Shown: positions 42,689 to 52,485 of the stretch, piece after piece
Layout of the letters: every line of letters starts with the position of its first letter
How positions within the stretch are numbered: the first letter of the stretch is position 1
NCBI RefSeq assembly: GCF_014656415.1
Contig: NZ_BNCJ01000002.1
Coordinates: 402,213-466,212, forward strand
DNA: 64,000 nt
Source of the DNA: Seohaeicola zhoushanensis
GTDB taxonomy: Bacteria; Pseudomonadota; Alphaproteobacteria; Rhodobacterales; Rhodobacteraceae
Direction: 5' to 3'
The notes under the pieces: model-generated
Database searches by the model: none
What the model was told of the DNA's origin: nothing
Seen by the model: only the letters and a program-made list of their open reading frames with translations
Translations under genes and position numbers: made by a program

Positions 42689-43344
42689 TGACGAGCATGG
42701 AAGAGACGATACATCATCATATCGGGGACGACCTGCTGATGGGCTATTCGGCGGGAACCCTGCCGGAAGCCTTCTCGCTGATGGTCGCGGCGCATCTGTC
42801 GCTCTGCGATACCTGCCGGGCGGCGGTGGCTGCCTATGACGCGGTCGGCGGCGCGCTGATCGAGGACGACGGCGTCGAGATGACCGAGGGCAGCATCGAG
42901 CACGCGCTGGCGCGGATCGAGCTGGCTTCTGCGCCCGAGCCTGTGCCCGAGCGCAAGCGCTGCGCGGTGCTGCCGGCGCCGCTGGCCGATTACGTCGGCG
43001 GCGACCTCGCGTCGGTGAAGTGGCGCCCGGTCGGCATGGGGGTGCGGCAGGCGATCCTGCCGACCTCGGGCAAGGCCACGGCGCGGCTGCTCTACATCCC
43101 CGCCGGGGCCTCGGTGCCCGACCACGGCCATGGCGGGCGCGAGCTGACCATGGTGCTGCAGGGCGCCTTTTCGGACGAGATCGCGAGCTTTGCGCGTGGC
43201 GATGTCGAGACGGCGGACGAGAGCATCGTGCACACGCCGATCGCCGATGTCGGAGCCGATTGCATCTGCCTCGCGGTGACCGACGCGCCGCTGCGCTTCC
43301 GCAGCCTGATCCCGCGCCTGATCCAGCCGTTCCTGAAGATCTGA
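42688..43344 (+). CDS. chrR: Zinc-binding anti-sigma factor ChrR
   Basis: 218 residues. The N-terminal anti-sigma domain has the zinc ligands of the ZAS family: an early His (HHHIGDDLLMGYSAGTLPEA) and HLSLCDTC. The C-terminal cupin domain (LPAPLADYVGG, VRQAILPTSGKATARLLYIPAGASVPDHGHGGRELTMVLQGAFSDE) is required for the singlet-oxygen response in Rhodobacter. The start overlaps the rpoE stop (TGATG); an ATG at 42697 is the alternative. The last eight codons (LIQPFLKI) recur as partial copies in the repeat array that follows. Confidence 0.95.
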   Translation: MTSMEETIHHHIGDDLLMGYSAGTLPEAFSLMVAAHLSLCDTCRAAVAAYDAVGGALIEDDGVEMTEGSIEHALARIELASAPEPVPERKRCAVLPAPLADYVGGDLASVKWRPVGMGVRQAILPTSGKATARLLYIPAGASVPDHGHGGRELTMVLQGAFSDEIASFARGDVETADESIVHTPIADVGADCICLAVTDAPLRFRSLIPRLIQPFLKI

Positions 43345-44027
43345 TCGGGGTGCCCCCCTCACCGCCAACCCCTCTCCCCCGCGGGGAGAGGGGAGGTTGC
43401 GCTGCTCGGACGTCTTTTCGTGGGGTTCTGGCCAAGGGCGCTTACCTGCCGCACGAAGGGGCGGTTCTGTACATGAAGTCGGGTTGCTGCGTCTGATCCA
43501 GCCGGTCATGAAGGTCTGATCGGGGTCCCCCCCCCCCTCACCCCCGACCCCTCTCCCCCAAGGGGAGAGGGGAGGGTGCGGAGTTCGGGCGTCTTTTCGC
43601 GGGGCTCCGGTCAAGGGCGCTTCGCTGCCGCTCGAAGGGGCGGTGCGGGACATGATGCCGCGTTACCGCCTCTGATCCAGCCGGTCATGAAGGTCTGATC
43701 GGGGTGCCCCCCTCACCCCCACCCGCTCCCCCGAGGTGAGAAGGGAGGGCGCAGACCTCGGGCGTCTTTTCGCGGGGCTCCGGTCAAGGGCGCTTCCTTC
43801 CCCCCTTGAGGGGGAGGGAGAGGGTAGGGGGCTCTGCATGAGAAGCAGCACGACAGTACCTGATCTAGCTGTTCATGAAGGTCTGATCGGGGTCCCCCCT
43901 CACCCCCAACCCCTCTCCCCCGAGGGGAGAGGGGAGGGCGCAGACATCAAGCGTCTTTTCACGAGGCTCCGGCCAAGGGGCGCTTCTCTCTCCCCCTCGA
44001 AAGCAAGCTGCGCGACCCGTAACCCCG
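43318..44027. repeat. Four-unit tandem repeat array with chrR 3'-end copies and GC hairpins
   Basis: Fills the non-coding space between convergent chrR and rmuC. Units begin at 43318 (inside chrR), 43493, 43672 and 43860, so periods are 175, 179 and 188 bp. Each starts with a CTGATCCAGC-type block and its TGA, equivalent to the end of chrR (LIQPFLKI; later units LIQPVMKV). Then follow CCCCTC tracts, an 11-bp-stem hairpin (43369-43393, 43548-43572, decayed in unit 3, 43910-43934) and a conserved CGTCTTTTCGCGGGGCTCCG block. The hairpin sequence resembles REP-like palindromes common in proteobacteria. Short ORFs here are artefacts. Confidence 0.85.
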
Positions 44028-45263
44028 CTACCGCTCGCCCTGGCCCAGCGAGACGATGTTGTCCGCCTCGGGCGCGAGTTCGTCGAAATCGAAGCTGTCG
44101 AGCTTGGCCGCGCGCTTGCCGGCGCGGTCGGCGGCGGTGGTGATCTGGTCGAGATCGCCGCGCGCCTGGGTGAAATGGGTGTTCAGCCGGTCGACCCGCT
44201 CCACCACCAGTTCGACGTCGCGGTGCAGCTGGCGCAGCGTGGTGCGGATCGCCCCCGCCTGTTCGCGCATCCTGGCGTCCTTGAGTATCGCCCGCATGGT
44301 GTTCAGCGTCGCCATGCAGGTGGTGGGCGAGACGATCCAGACCCGCGCGGCAAAACCCTCGCGCACCAGTTCGGGAAAGTTGGCGTGCAGCTCGGCATAG
44401 ACCGCTTCCGAGGGCAGGAACATCAGCGCGCCGTCGGCGGTCTCGCCCTCGATGATGTACCGCTCGGAAATCGCGCGGATATGCGCGCGCACCGAGGCGC
44501 GGAGCAGGCCCTGCGCCTCTTTCACCTCGGCCGGCGCGGCGGCGCGGCGCAGGGCCTCGTAGGCTTCGAGTGGAAACTTCGAGTCGATGGCGATGGGGCC
44601 GGGCGGGTTCGGCAGGTGGATCAGGCAATCGGCCCGCCGCCCGTTCGAGAGCGTCGCCTGCAAGGCATAGCTGTCGCGCGGCAGCGCCTTGGAGACGATA
44701 TCGTTCAGCTGGATCTCGCCAAAGGCGCCACGGGTCTGCTTGTTCGACAGGATGTCCTGCAGCGACAGCACGTCGCCCGAAAGCTTTTCGATATTGCCCT
44801 GCGCCTTGTCGATGGTGGCCAGCCGTTCCTGCAGCTGGGTCAGCGAGGCGGTGGTGGCCTTGGAACTGCCGTGCAGCGTCTCGTTCATCCGCTCCTGCAT
44901 CTCGGACAGCATGGTCGCCGATTTCAGCGCGTTCTCGGCCAGCCGGTCGGACATCTGCTGCTGAACCGAGGCAAGCCGGCGCTCCATCGTCTGGATCATC
45001 GCGGCCTGGGCGTTGGCCTGGGTGTCCGACACCGTCTGCAAGCCGCCGCGCAGCTGTTCCTGGCCGAGGCCCAGCTGTTGCGCATGGGCGGCCAGCGCGG
45101 CCATCTGCCGGGCCAGTGGCTCGGCGGCGCGGGCGGAACGGCCCGCCGCGCGGATGGCGAGGATCAGCAGGAGGAGCAGCAGGAGGGCGAAGGCCGCGCC
45201 TGCCAGCGCGGCGATCACGGCGGGATCGTCCAGCGCGTAGTCCTGACCAAGAACGCGGATCAT
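44028..45263 (-). CDS. rmuC: DNA recombination protein RmuC
   Basis: 411 residues. One N-terminal membrane helix ([22 protein letters not shown]), a long coiled coil (about 45-165, with [34 protein letters not shown]), then the RmuC nuclease-like domain ([57 protein letters not shown]). RmuC limits inversion and recombination at short inverted repeats. Start at ATG 45263 overlaps the mutL stop (ATGA), so both are co-expressed. Confidence 0.92.
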   Translation of the reverse strand: MIRVLGQDYALDDPAVIAALAGAAFALLLLLLLILAIRAAGRSARAAEPLARQMAALAAHAQQLGLGQEQLRGGLQTVSDTQANAQAAMIQTMERRLASVQQQMSDRLAENALKSATMLSEMQERMNETLHGSSKATTASLTQLQERLATIDKAQGNIEKLSGDVLSLQDILSNKQTRGAFGEIQLNDIVSKALPRDSYALQATLSNGRRADCLIHLPNPPGPIAIDSKFPLEAYEALRRAAAPAEVKEAQGLLRASVRAHIRAISERYIIEGETADGALMFLPSEAVYAELHANFPELVREGFAARVWIVSPTTCMATLNTMRAILKDARMREQAGAIRTTLRQLHRDVELVVERVDRLNTHFTQARGDLDQITTAADRAGKRAAKLDSFDFDELAPEADNIVSLGQGER

Positions 45264-47113
45264 GTCCGGCCGAACAGCCGTTCGATGTCGGACAGCTTCA
45301 GCTCGACATAGGTGGGCCGGCCGTGGTTGCACTGGCCGGAATGGGGCGTCGCCTCCATCTCGCGCAGCAGGGCGTTCATCTCTTCCGCGCGCATCCGGCG
45401 GCCCGAGCGGATCGAGCCGTGGCAGGCGACGCGGGAGAGGATCGCCTCGATCCGGGCCTGCACCATCTGGCTCGAGCCCATGTCGTCGAGCTCGTCGAGG
45501 ATGTCGCGGATCATCGCGCTGGCGTCCACCTCGCCCAGTATCGCCGGTGTCTCGCGCACCGCCACCGCGCCGCCGCCGAAGGGTTCGACCGTCAGGCCGA
45601 GGCGGGCGAGGTCGTCGGCGACCTCCATCAGCCGGGCGCAGTCGGCGGGCGAGAGGTCGACGATCTCGGGGATCAGCAGGGCCTGGGCGGCAACGCCGTT
45701 CTCGGCCATCTGGCGTTTCAGCTTCTCGTAGACCAGGCGTTCGTGCGCGGCGTGCTGGTCGACGATCACCATGCCGGTGGCGGTCTGGGCGATGATGTAA
45801 TTCTCGTGCACCTGCCCGCGGGCCGCGCCCAGCGGCAGCGCTTCCGCCGCCGGTTCCGGCTCGGGCGCGGGCTCGACCGTGCGGGCCGACCAGTCGCGGG
45901 CGATCTCGGCAAAGCCGGGGGCCGGGGCGGGCGCGGGGGCCTGCGCGGCATAGGAGGCCAGCCGCGCGCCCATCGAGGGGCGGTCCATCTGGTAGACGCG
46001 GGCCATTGGCGTCTCGGGGCGGATCGCGCCCAGCACGCCGGCGGCCACGGTCGAGGAGGCGCGGTGCCCGCCCTCGGCCAGTGCGTGGCGCAGGGCCGAG
46101 ACGATCAGCCCGCGCGCCAGGCCGGGGTCGCGGAAGCGCACCTCGGATTTCGCCGGGTGGACGTTGACGTCGACCAGTTCGGGGTCGCAGTCGATGAACA
46201 GCGCCGCCGCGGGGTGACGGTCGCGCGCCAGAACGTCGGCATAGGCGGCGCGCAGCGCGCCGTGCAGCATCTTGTCCTTCACCGGGCGGGTGTTGACGAA
46301 GAGGAACTGCGCCACCGCCGCGCCGCGCGAATAGGTCGGCAGGGCGGCGAGGCCGAACAGCCGCAGCCCCTCGCGGCTGGCGTCGATGCGGATGGCGTTC
46401 TCGGTGAACTCACGCCCGAGGATGGTCGAAAGCCGGCCCGAGAGCGCGTCGAAGAGGTCGCCGGTCTCGGCATCGGCGCGAAAGATCTCGCGGCCCTCGC
46501 CCTCGCCCGAGACGTCGCGCAGGCTGAAGGCGATGGCGGGCTCGGCCATGGCCAGGCGTTTGACCACATCGGTGATCGCCTGCATCTCGGAGCGGTCGCT
46601 GCGCAGGAACTTGAGCCGGGCCGGGGTGGCGTAGAACAGGTCGCGCAGCTCGGCCACGGTGCCGGCGCGCAGGGCGGCGGGGCGCACCGGGTCCATCCGG
46701 CCGCCGGCGACGCGGATGGCGGCGGCGGTCTCGCCCGGCACCCGGCTGGTCAGCGTCAGCCGTCCGACCGCGCCCAGCGAGGGCAGCGCCTCGCCCCGAA
46801 AGCCGAAGGTGTGGATGTTGAGCAGGTCCGAGCCGTCGATCTTCGAGGTGGCATGGCGGGCCAGCGCCAGCGGCAGGTCTTCGGCGGTAATGCCGCAGCC
46901 GTCGTCGCTGACCCGGATCAGGGTCTTGCCGCCGTCGGCGACCTCGACGGTGATGCGGGTGGCCCCGGCGTCGATGGCGTTCTCGACCAGCTCCTTGACC
47001 GCCGAGGCGGGGCGTTCCACCACCTCGCCCGCCGCGATGCGGTTGATCGCGGAATCGTCCAGTTGCCGGATGACAGGGCGGAATTCGCCGATATTGGGGT
47101 TTGTGCGGGCCAT
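45260..47113 (-). CDS. mutL: DNA mismatch repair protein MutL
   Basis: 617 residues. N-terminal GHKL ATPase motifs: [37 protein letters not shown] and [19 protein letters not shown] Pro/Ala-rich linker (about 370-430) leads to the C-terminal dimerisation domain ending [22 protein letters not shown] do not see a clear DQHAxxERxxYE endonuclease motif in intact form: [16 protein letters not shown] is present and matches well, so nicking activity like that of most non-enteric MutL proteins is likely. Forms an operon with rmuC. Confidence 0.96.
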   Translation of the reverse strand: MARTNPNIGEFRPVIRQLDDSAINRIAAGEVVERPASAVKELVENAIDAGATRITVEVADGGKTLIRVSDDGCGITAEDLPLALARHATSKIDGSDLLNIHTFGFRGEALPSLGAVGRLTLTSRVPGETAAAIRVAGGRMDPVRPAALRAGTVAELRDLFYATPARLKFLRSDRSEMQAITDVVKRLAMAEPAIAFSLRDVSGEGEGREIFRADAETGDLFDALSGRLSTILGREFTENAIRIDASREGLRLFGLAALPTYSRGAAVAQFLFVNTRPVKDKMLHGALRAAYADVLARDRHPAAALFIDCDPELVDVNVHPAKSEVRFRDPGLARGLIVSALRHALAEGGHRASSTVAAGVLGAIRPETPMARVYQMDRPSMGARLASYAAQAPAPAPAPGFAEIARDWSARTVEPAPEPEPAAEALPLGAARGQVHENYIIAQTATGMVIVDQHAAHERLVYEKLKRQMAENGVAAQALLIPEIVDLSPADCARLMEVADDLARLGLTVEPFGGGAVAVRETPAILGEVDASAMIRDILDELDDMGSSQMVQARIEAILSRVACHGSIRSGRRMRAEEMNALLREMEATPHSGQCNHGRPTYVELKLSDIERLFGRT

Positions 47114-47226
47114 GCCCCCAGACCTAGCATGAACAGACGCGATTCCGCCAGCCCGGAGATGGACGCTTGACTTGACCGGCGGCGCGGCGGAAAGGATCCG
47201 CCTGTTGCGCAGAAAGGCCCGTTCCC

Positions 47227-47889
47227 TTGCCCGAGTCCCCCTACGAGGCCCCCGGTTTCTATGACGAAGCGATTGCCGCCGGACGGCACCGCGAGATCGT
47301 CGGCGGCCGCTGGGACGAGACCGGGCGGGTGCAGATGGCGGCGCTGCTGGAGGCGGGGCTGCAGCCGCATCACGTGCTGCTCGACATCGGCGCGGGGTCG
47401 CTGCGGCTGGGCTGCAAGGCGGTGCCCTACCTGGAGCCGGGGCATTACTGGGCGACCGACGCCTCGCGCGAGATCATGCTGGCGGGGCATCGGGCGGAAC
47501 TGGACGACCCGGCGCGGCTCGATCCCTTGCACTTGGTGCAGGATACCGATTTCGCCTTTCCGGGCGTGACGGAGGACATCACCCATGCCATCGCCTTCGC
47601 GGTCTTCCCGCATCTGCGGCTGGCGCGGCTGGGGCAGGCGCTGGAGCATCTCAAGCGGTTTCCAAGGCTGGAGTGCTTCCTCTTCACCGTCTTCCTCGCG
47701 CCCTCGGCCGAGGCCGCCGCCGGGCCGGTGCGCCAGCCCGACGGGGTTGTCACCCACGCGGGGCGCGCGCCCTACCACGTTCTGGAAAGCGAGGTGGTGG
47801 AACTGGCCAAGTCACATGGCTGGCACCTCGCGCGGCAGGAACGGATGCTGCCGCGCGGTCAGGTGCTGTTCATCGCAACCCGCGCCTAG
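47227..47889 (+). CDS. Class I SAM-dependent methyltransferase
   Basis: 220 residues from a TTG start at 47227 (AGAAAGG upstream; no ATG nearby in frame). Motif I is [31 protein letters not shown] with the acidic ATDAS after beta-2. No clear target-recognition domain, so the substrate is unknown; size and fold fit small-molecule methyltransferases. Its last four bases overlap the convergent bisC-like gene. Divergent from mutL by 113 bp. Confidence 0.75.
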   Translation: MPESPYEAPGFYDEAIAAGRHREIVGGRWDETGRVQMAALLEAGLQPHHVLLDIGAGSLRLGCKAVPYLEPGHYWATDASREIMLAGHRAELDDPARLDPLHLVQDTDFAFPGVTEDITHAIAFAVFPHLRLARLGQALEHLKRFPRLECFLFTVFLAPSAEAAAGPVRQPDGVVTHAGRAPYHVLESEVVELAKSHGWHLARQERMLPRGQVLFIATRA

Positions 47890-50132
47890 GGTTCTTCCCG
47901 CGCGACCTCGACCAGCGCGGTATGGGCGCTGCACCCCTGCCCGAGGCGCGAGGTGCCTACATCCATGGTCAGCACGTTCGGGTTGCCGTGCGGGTCGATG
48001 TTGCCGCCGGGATCGCCGAACCAGGCGCCGGTCGGCAGGGCGACAACGCCCTCGCGGATGTCCTCACTCACCACGGCCCGCGCCCGCGCCGCGCCGCGCG
48101 CGTTGAAGACGCGCAGCAGGTCGCCGGTGGCGATGCCCCGCGTGGCGGCGTCCCTGGGGTGGATCACCAGCTTCTCGGGCCGCGCGCCCTCGACGTCGGC
48201 CAGCGCCGCCTCGAGCTGGCTGTGCAGCTTGTCCGAGGGCTGGGGCGAGACCATGTGCAGCGGCGCGGCGGCGGTGGCCGTCCCAAGCCATTCCTGCGGC
48301 GCCAGCCAGACGGGGTGGCCGGGGCAATCGTCATAGCCGAAGCCCGCGATGCGCTCCGAGAAGATCTCGATGCGGCCCGAGGGCGTGCCCAGCGGCGCGG
48401 ACTCGGGGTCGTCGCGGAACGGGCGGAACAGCGAGCGGCGGCTGTCGTCGGCGGCGATCGGCAGCTTGAGCCAGTTCTGTTCCTTCAGCCCCTCGTAGTC
48501 GGGCAGATCGATGCCCTGCTCGGCGGCATTGCTGCGGTATTCGGCGTAGAGCCGCGGCAGCCAGTCGTCGACCGTGCGGCCCTCGGTATAGGTCTCGCCG
48601 ATGCCCATGCGCTCGGCCAGCCCGGCGAAGATCGCATAGTCGTCGCGCGCCTCGCCCACCGGCGGGATCAGGCGCGGCATGTGGAACAGGTAGTCGTCCA
48701 GCGGCGAGCGGCCGATATCCTCGCGCTCATAGGGCGTGGTGGCCGGGAAGACGATATCGGCGCGCTTGGCGGTCGGGGTCCACCAGGGCTCGTTGACGAT
48801 GATCGTCTCGGGCTTGGCCCAGGCCTCGTGCAGGCGGTTCAGGTCCTGGTGGTGGTGGAAGGGATTGCCGCCGGCCCAGTAGATCAGGCGGATGTCGGGG
48901 TAGGGGCCGCGCCTTCCGTTGAAGTCATAGGGCTGACCGGGGTTGCGCAGCATGTCGCCGATGCGGGCGACGGGGATCACCGTCTTCACCGGGTTCGACA
49001 GCTGCGAGAAGGTCATGCCGCGCATGCCGCGGAACGACTTGCCGATGCCGCCGATGGCGCCATAGCCAAAGCCGACGCCGCCGCCGGGCAGGCCGATCTG
49101 GCCCAGCATCGCGGCCAGCACCGAGGCCATCCAGTAGGGCTGTTCGCCATGCTCGCCCCGCTGGAGCGACCAGGCCACGGTGATGAGCGTGCGGGTCGAG
49201 GCCATGCGACGCGCCAGGGCGCGGATCGTCTCGGCCTCCACCCCGCAGAGCGGCGCGGCCCAGTCGGGCGACTTCGGCGTGCCGTCCCGCTCGCCCAGCA
49301 GGTAGGGGCGGAAGCGTTCGTAACCTACGGTGCAGCGGTCGAGGAAGGCACGGTCGGTCAGCCCCTCGGTCTCCAGCACATGTGCCAGCGCCAGCATCAG
49401 CGCTGTATCCGAGGCCGGGCGCACCGCCAGCCAGTCGCAGCCCGGAGGCGCATCGACCCGCTGCGGCGAGACGTTGAGGCAGAAGATGCCCTTGGAATGG
49501 AAACGTTCGAACCAGGGGCCGGTGACATGCTCGCTGACGCCGCCCATGCTGACCTGGCTGTTCTTCGGGTTGATCCCGCCGAACATCACCAGCGTCTCGG
49601 TATTGTCGTGGATGGTCTGGTAGCTGTCCTGGTGCTCGTAGAGGAAGGCGAGGAATTCCTTGCCGAAGACATGCGGCATGATGGCCTGGGCGCAGCCGGT
49701 GGAATAGCTGCCGAAGGAGGCGACATAGCCGCCTGCGGCGTTCAGGAAGCGGTGCACCTGGCTTTGCGCGTGGTGAAAGCGGCCCGCGCTGGACCAGCCG
49801 TACGAGCCGCCGAAGATCGCCTCGTTGCCGTGGGTCTTGCGGATGCGGTCGATCTCGGCCGCGGCGATGTCCAGCGCCTCGTCCCAGGGCAGTTCGACAT
49901 AGTCGCCGTCGCCGCGCCCGCTGCGGTCGCGGCTGTCCAGCCAGGCGCGGCGGATCGACGGGCGGGCGATGCGCGAGCGGTGGTGCACGGCCTGCGGCAG
50001 GATCTGCGGAATCGCCGAGGGGCTGGGGTCGGGGGCGAAGGGGCGGGTGGCGACGATGGTGTCGCCCTCGACCTCCACCTCGAAGGCGCCCCAGTGGCTG
50101 GAGGTGACCTTGGTGAACCGTCCGTCTTTCAT
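47886..50132 (-). CDS. BisC-like molybdopterin oxidoreductase (biotin/methionine sulfoxide or TMAO reductase family)
   Basis: 748 residues. It has no Tat leader and no N-terminal Fe-S cysteine motif, which together point to the cytoplasmic BisC type instead of periplasmic TorA/DorA. The Mo-ligand region FGGSYGWSSAGRFHHAQSQ carries the conserved Ser; bis-MGD contacts include WAGGNPFHHHQDLNRL and TGAWFGDPGGNIDPHGNPNVLT. Family members reduce biotin sulfoxide, free methionine sulfoxide or TMAO. Stand-alone gene with no cytochrome or chaperone partner. ATG at 50132 gives the normal family start. Confidence 0.82.
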   Translation of the reverse strand: MKDGRFTKVTSSHWGAFEVEVEGDTIVATRPFAPDPSPSAIPQILPQAVHHRSRIARPSIRRAWLDSRDRSGRGDGDYVELPWDEALDIAAAEIDRIRKTHGNEAIFGGSYGWSSAGRFHHAQSQVHRFLNAAGGYVASFGSYSTGCAQAIMPHVFGKEFLAFLYEHQDSYQTIHDNTETLVMFGGINPKNSQVSMGGVSEHVTGPWFERFHSKGIFCLNVSPQRVDAPPGCDWLAVRPASDTALMLALAHVLETEGLTDRAFLDRCTVGYERFRPYLLGERDGTPKSPDWAAPLCGVEAETIRALARRMASTRTLITVAWSLQRGEHGEQPYWMASVLAAMLGQIGLPGGGVGFGYGAIGGIGKSFRGMRGMTFSQLSNPVKTVIPVARIGDMLRNPGQPYDFNGRRGPYPDIRLIYWAGGNPFHHHQDLNRLHEAWAKPETIIVNEPWWTPTAKRADIVFPATTPYEREDIGRSPLDDYLFHMPRLIPPVGEARDDYAIFAGLAERMGIGETYTEGRTVDDWLPRLYAEYRSNAAEQGIDLPDYEGLKEQNWLKLPIAADDSRRSLFRPFRDDPESAPLGTPSGRIEIFSERIAGFGYDDCPGHPVWLAPQEWLGTATAAAPLHMVSPQPSDKLHSQLEAALADVEGARPEKLVIHPRDAATRGIATGDLLRVFNARGAARARAVVSEDIREGVVALPTGAWFGDPGGNIDPHGNPNVLTMDVGTSRLGQGCSAHTALVEVAREEP

Positions 50133-50198
50133 GGCATTCGTCCCTGTCCCGAGTCGGAGCGATGATGACACGGGGAGCGGGGGGCGGAAAGGGCGGGT

Positions 50199-51632
50199 TC
50201 AGCCGTCCTGCCGGGCGAGGGCATGCGAGAGCGGGCGCAAAGCCTCGCTCGCCTGGCGGAACAGGGCAAAGCGTTCGTCGTGATAGGCGCGGCGCAGCGG
50301 GTCGGGGTCGTAGCGGCGCGAGGCCGGCGGCTGGCAGCCGCAGGTGCGGCCCTGCGCCAGGCGGGCGGCGCCCATCAGCCCGGTCTCGTGGTTCTTGGGC
50401 ACCAGCACCGGGCGGTTCAGCACGTCGGCCTTCAACTGGCAGAGCGCGGGTGTGGTGGCCAGCCCGCCCGAGAAGCAGACATGGCTGACCGGCGTGCCGA
50501 TGGCCGTCTCGGCGCGGTCGAGGATGTCGCGTGAGAGGTAGTTCATCCCCTCGGCCACCGCGCGCAGGAAGTCGGGACCGTCATGCGCCGAACCGAGGCC
50601 CAGGAAGGCGCCGCGCAGCTCGGCGTCCCAGAACGGTGTGCGCTCGCCGTCGAGGTAGGGCAGGAACAGCGGCACCGGGCGGCGCGTGCCAAGCGCCGAG
50701 GCCAGCGCGGTATGCCGGGCAGCGCGCGGGAAGAAACGGTCGAGCGCCCAGTTCAGCCGGGTGGCGGCGCCTTGGCTCGGCCCGCCGAGCTGCCAGATGT
50801 TGGGGCCCCAGTCGACGGTCAGCAGCCCCACGGCGCTGTGCCGGGTCGAGGCGATCACGCCCGAGACGTCGCTGGTGCCCGAGATCGAATAGGCCACCCC
50901 CGGCGTCAGCGCGCCCGAGCCGAGGACGCAGGCCCAGGTGTCGATCGACCCGTTGTAGACCGGCACGCCCGCCAGCCGCGTCAGCGGCGCGGGCAGGTCG
51001 GGCAGCACGCGGCCGACCTCGGCAAAGGGCGAGAGCGTCAGCGGCAGGATATCGGCGTCTATGTCCAACTGGCCGAGGATCCCCTCGTTGGCCGCCAGGA
51101 TGCGGGTCATCGGCGTCTGCGAGATGCTGTCCGAGGCGGCCTCGCCGGTCAGCATCAGCGTGAGATAGTCCTTCGGCTCCAGCACGCGGCGCAGGCGCGC
51201 CCAGGTCTCGGGTTCATGCGCGCGCACCCAGAGCAGGCGGGCCAGCGGGTCATAGGGGCCAAGCCCGGCGATCAGCGGTTGCAGCGCGGGGTCTTCGCGC
51301 AGTTCGTCCAGAAGTGCGGCGGCGCGCGAGTCCTGGAAGGTGATGGCCGGGCGCAGCACGGCGTTATCGGCATCCAGGAACACCTGGCTGCGGGTGAAAC
51401 CGCAGCCCGCGATGGCGGTGACCTTCGTCAGGTCGGCCCCCTGCGAGATCAGGTCGGCGCAGCCGGCGCGGATGGCGGCCCACCAGTCGGCGGGGTCGGT
51501 TTCGAAGCTGGCCCGGCCGTCGCTCGAAATCTTCAGCGGCTTGCGCACCGAGGCCAGGAAGTCGCCCGCGTCATCGACAATGGCCAGCCGCAGGCTGCTG
51601 CCGCCGAGATCGTAGGCGAGTACGTGCGACAT
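50199..51632 (-). CDS. FGGY-family carbohydrate kinase (xylulokinase-like)
   Basis: 477 residues. N-terminal phosphate loop VLAYDLGGSSLRLAIVDDAGD, middle GVPVYNGSIDTWACVLGSGALTPGVAYSISGTSDVSG, and C-terminal VCFSGGLATTPALCQLKADVLNRPVLVPKNHETGLMGAARLA define FGGY kinases. Last gene of the operon with the nucleoside hydrolase and ABC importer; it would phosphorylate the sugar released or imported (a pentose such as ribose, ribulose or xylulose is likely). Exact sugar unproven. Start at 51632 (MSHVLAYD) instead of an upstream in-frame extension. Confidence 0.83.
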   Translation of the reverse strand: MSHVLAYDLGGSSLRLAIVDDAGDFLASVRKPLKISSDGRASFETDPADWWAAIRAGCADLISQGADLTKVTAIAGCGFTRSQVFLDADNAVLRPAITFQDSRAAALLDELREDPALQPLIAGLGPYDPLARLLWVRAHEPETWARLRRVLEPKDYLTLMLTGEAASDSISQTPMTRILAANEGILGQLDIDADILPLTLSPFAEVGRVLPDLPAPLTRLAGVPVYNGSIDTWACVLGSGALTPGVAYSISGTSDVSGVIASTRHSAVGLLTVDWGPNIWQLGGPSQGAATRLNWALDRFFPRAARHTALASALGTRRPVPLFLPYLDGERTPFWDAELRGAFLGLGSAHDGPDFLRAVAEGMNYLSRDILDRAETAIGTPVSHVCFSGGLATTPALCQLKADVLNRPVLVPKNHETGLMGAARLAQGRTCGCQPPASRRYDPDPLRRAYHDERFALFRQASEALRPLSHALARQDG

Positions 51633-51700
51633 GAATGGCTGGCCCTTGCTGCTTTGGTCGGTCAGGGAATAGGGCATGACCGCGCGCGGGGCAATTCGGG

Positions 51701-52450
51701 TCAGTGAACCCGGTTGACCTCGCCGCTCAGGATGTAATGCGCCAGGTTGTCGGCGGTCAGGTCGCCGCCGTCGAGGGTGATCTGGTTCTCGCCCGTGCGC
51801 AGGATGGTCACGCGGTCGGCCAATGCGGCCACGTCCTTCATCGCGTGGCTGATCAGGATCACCGTCTTGCCGGCCCGTTTCAGCGAGCGGACCAGTTGCA
51901 GCACCTGCTCGGTCTCGCGCACGCCAAGCGCGGCGGTAGGTTCATCCAGGATCACCACATTGGCGTTCCAGCGCAGCGCGCGGCAGATCGCCACCGCCTG
52001 CCGCTGCCCGCCCGAAAGCGCGTTCACCTTGGCGTTCATGTCGGTGATGGAGTCGTTGAGCTGGCCCATGTAGCCCAGCGATTCACGCCGCATCCGCGCC
52101 TTGTCGAGCAGGCGCAGGCCGAGGACGCTGCGCGTCAGCTCGGCGCCCATGAAGATGTTCTGGTAGATCGCCATGTCGGGCGCGACGGCGAGATCCTGGT
52201 GGATCGTCGCCAGCCCGGCCTTGAGCGCGGCGGTGGGCGAGTCGAACCGCCGCGCCGCGCCGTCGACCAGCAGCTCGCCCTGGTCGGGCTGTTCCACCCC
52301 GGCCAGGATCTTGATCAGGGTCGACTTGCCTGCGCCGTTGTCGCCGCAGACCGCGTGGATCTCGCCCTCGGCCACATCCAGGCTGACACCGCGCAGGGCT
52401 TCGACCGCGCCGTAGTTCTTGTAGATGTTTCTGGCCGAGATCTTGGTCAT
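51701..52450 (-). CDS. Sugar-type ABC transporter ATP-binding protein (single domain)
   Basis: 249 residues with one complete ABC: Walker [13 protein letters not shown], signature LSGGQRQAVAICRAL, Walker B NVVILDEPTAALG, switch His in LISHAMKD. It belongs to the short form of the ribose/fructose (CUT2) ATPases; RbsA-like proteins normally have two ABC domains, so a homodimer is expected here. Partners are the permease and binding protein directly upstream. Confidence 0.88.
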   Translation of the reverse strand: MTKISARNIYKNYGAVEALRGVSLDVAEGEIHAVCGDNGAGKSTLIKILAGVEQPDQGELLVDGAARRFDSPTAALKAGLATIHQDLAVAPDMAIYQNIFMGAELTRSVLGLRLLDKARMRRESLGYMGQLNDSITDMNAKVNALSGGQRQAVAICRALRWNANVVILDEPTAALGVRETEQVLQLVRSLKRAGKTVILISHAMKDVAALADRVTILRTGENQITLDGGDLTADNLAHYILSGEVNRVH

Positions 52451-52485
52451 TCGGGTCTCGCGGGTAGGGCGGTGCAGGCCGCCGT

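Noticed and set aside
42673-43653. Leftward ORF with PPLSPWGRGVGGEGG segments in the repeat array
   Set aside because: This peptide is the usual false translation of REP-like CCCCTCTCCCC hairpins and runs antisense to chrR.
43318-44027. CRISPR array
   Set aside because: Only four long imperfect units of 175-188 bp with no short constant repeats alternating with unique spacers, and no cas genes nearby.
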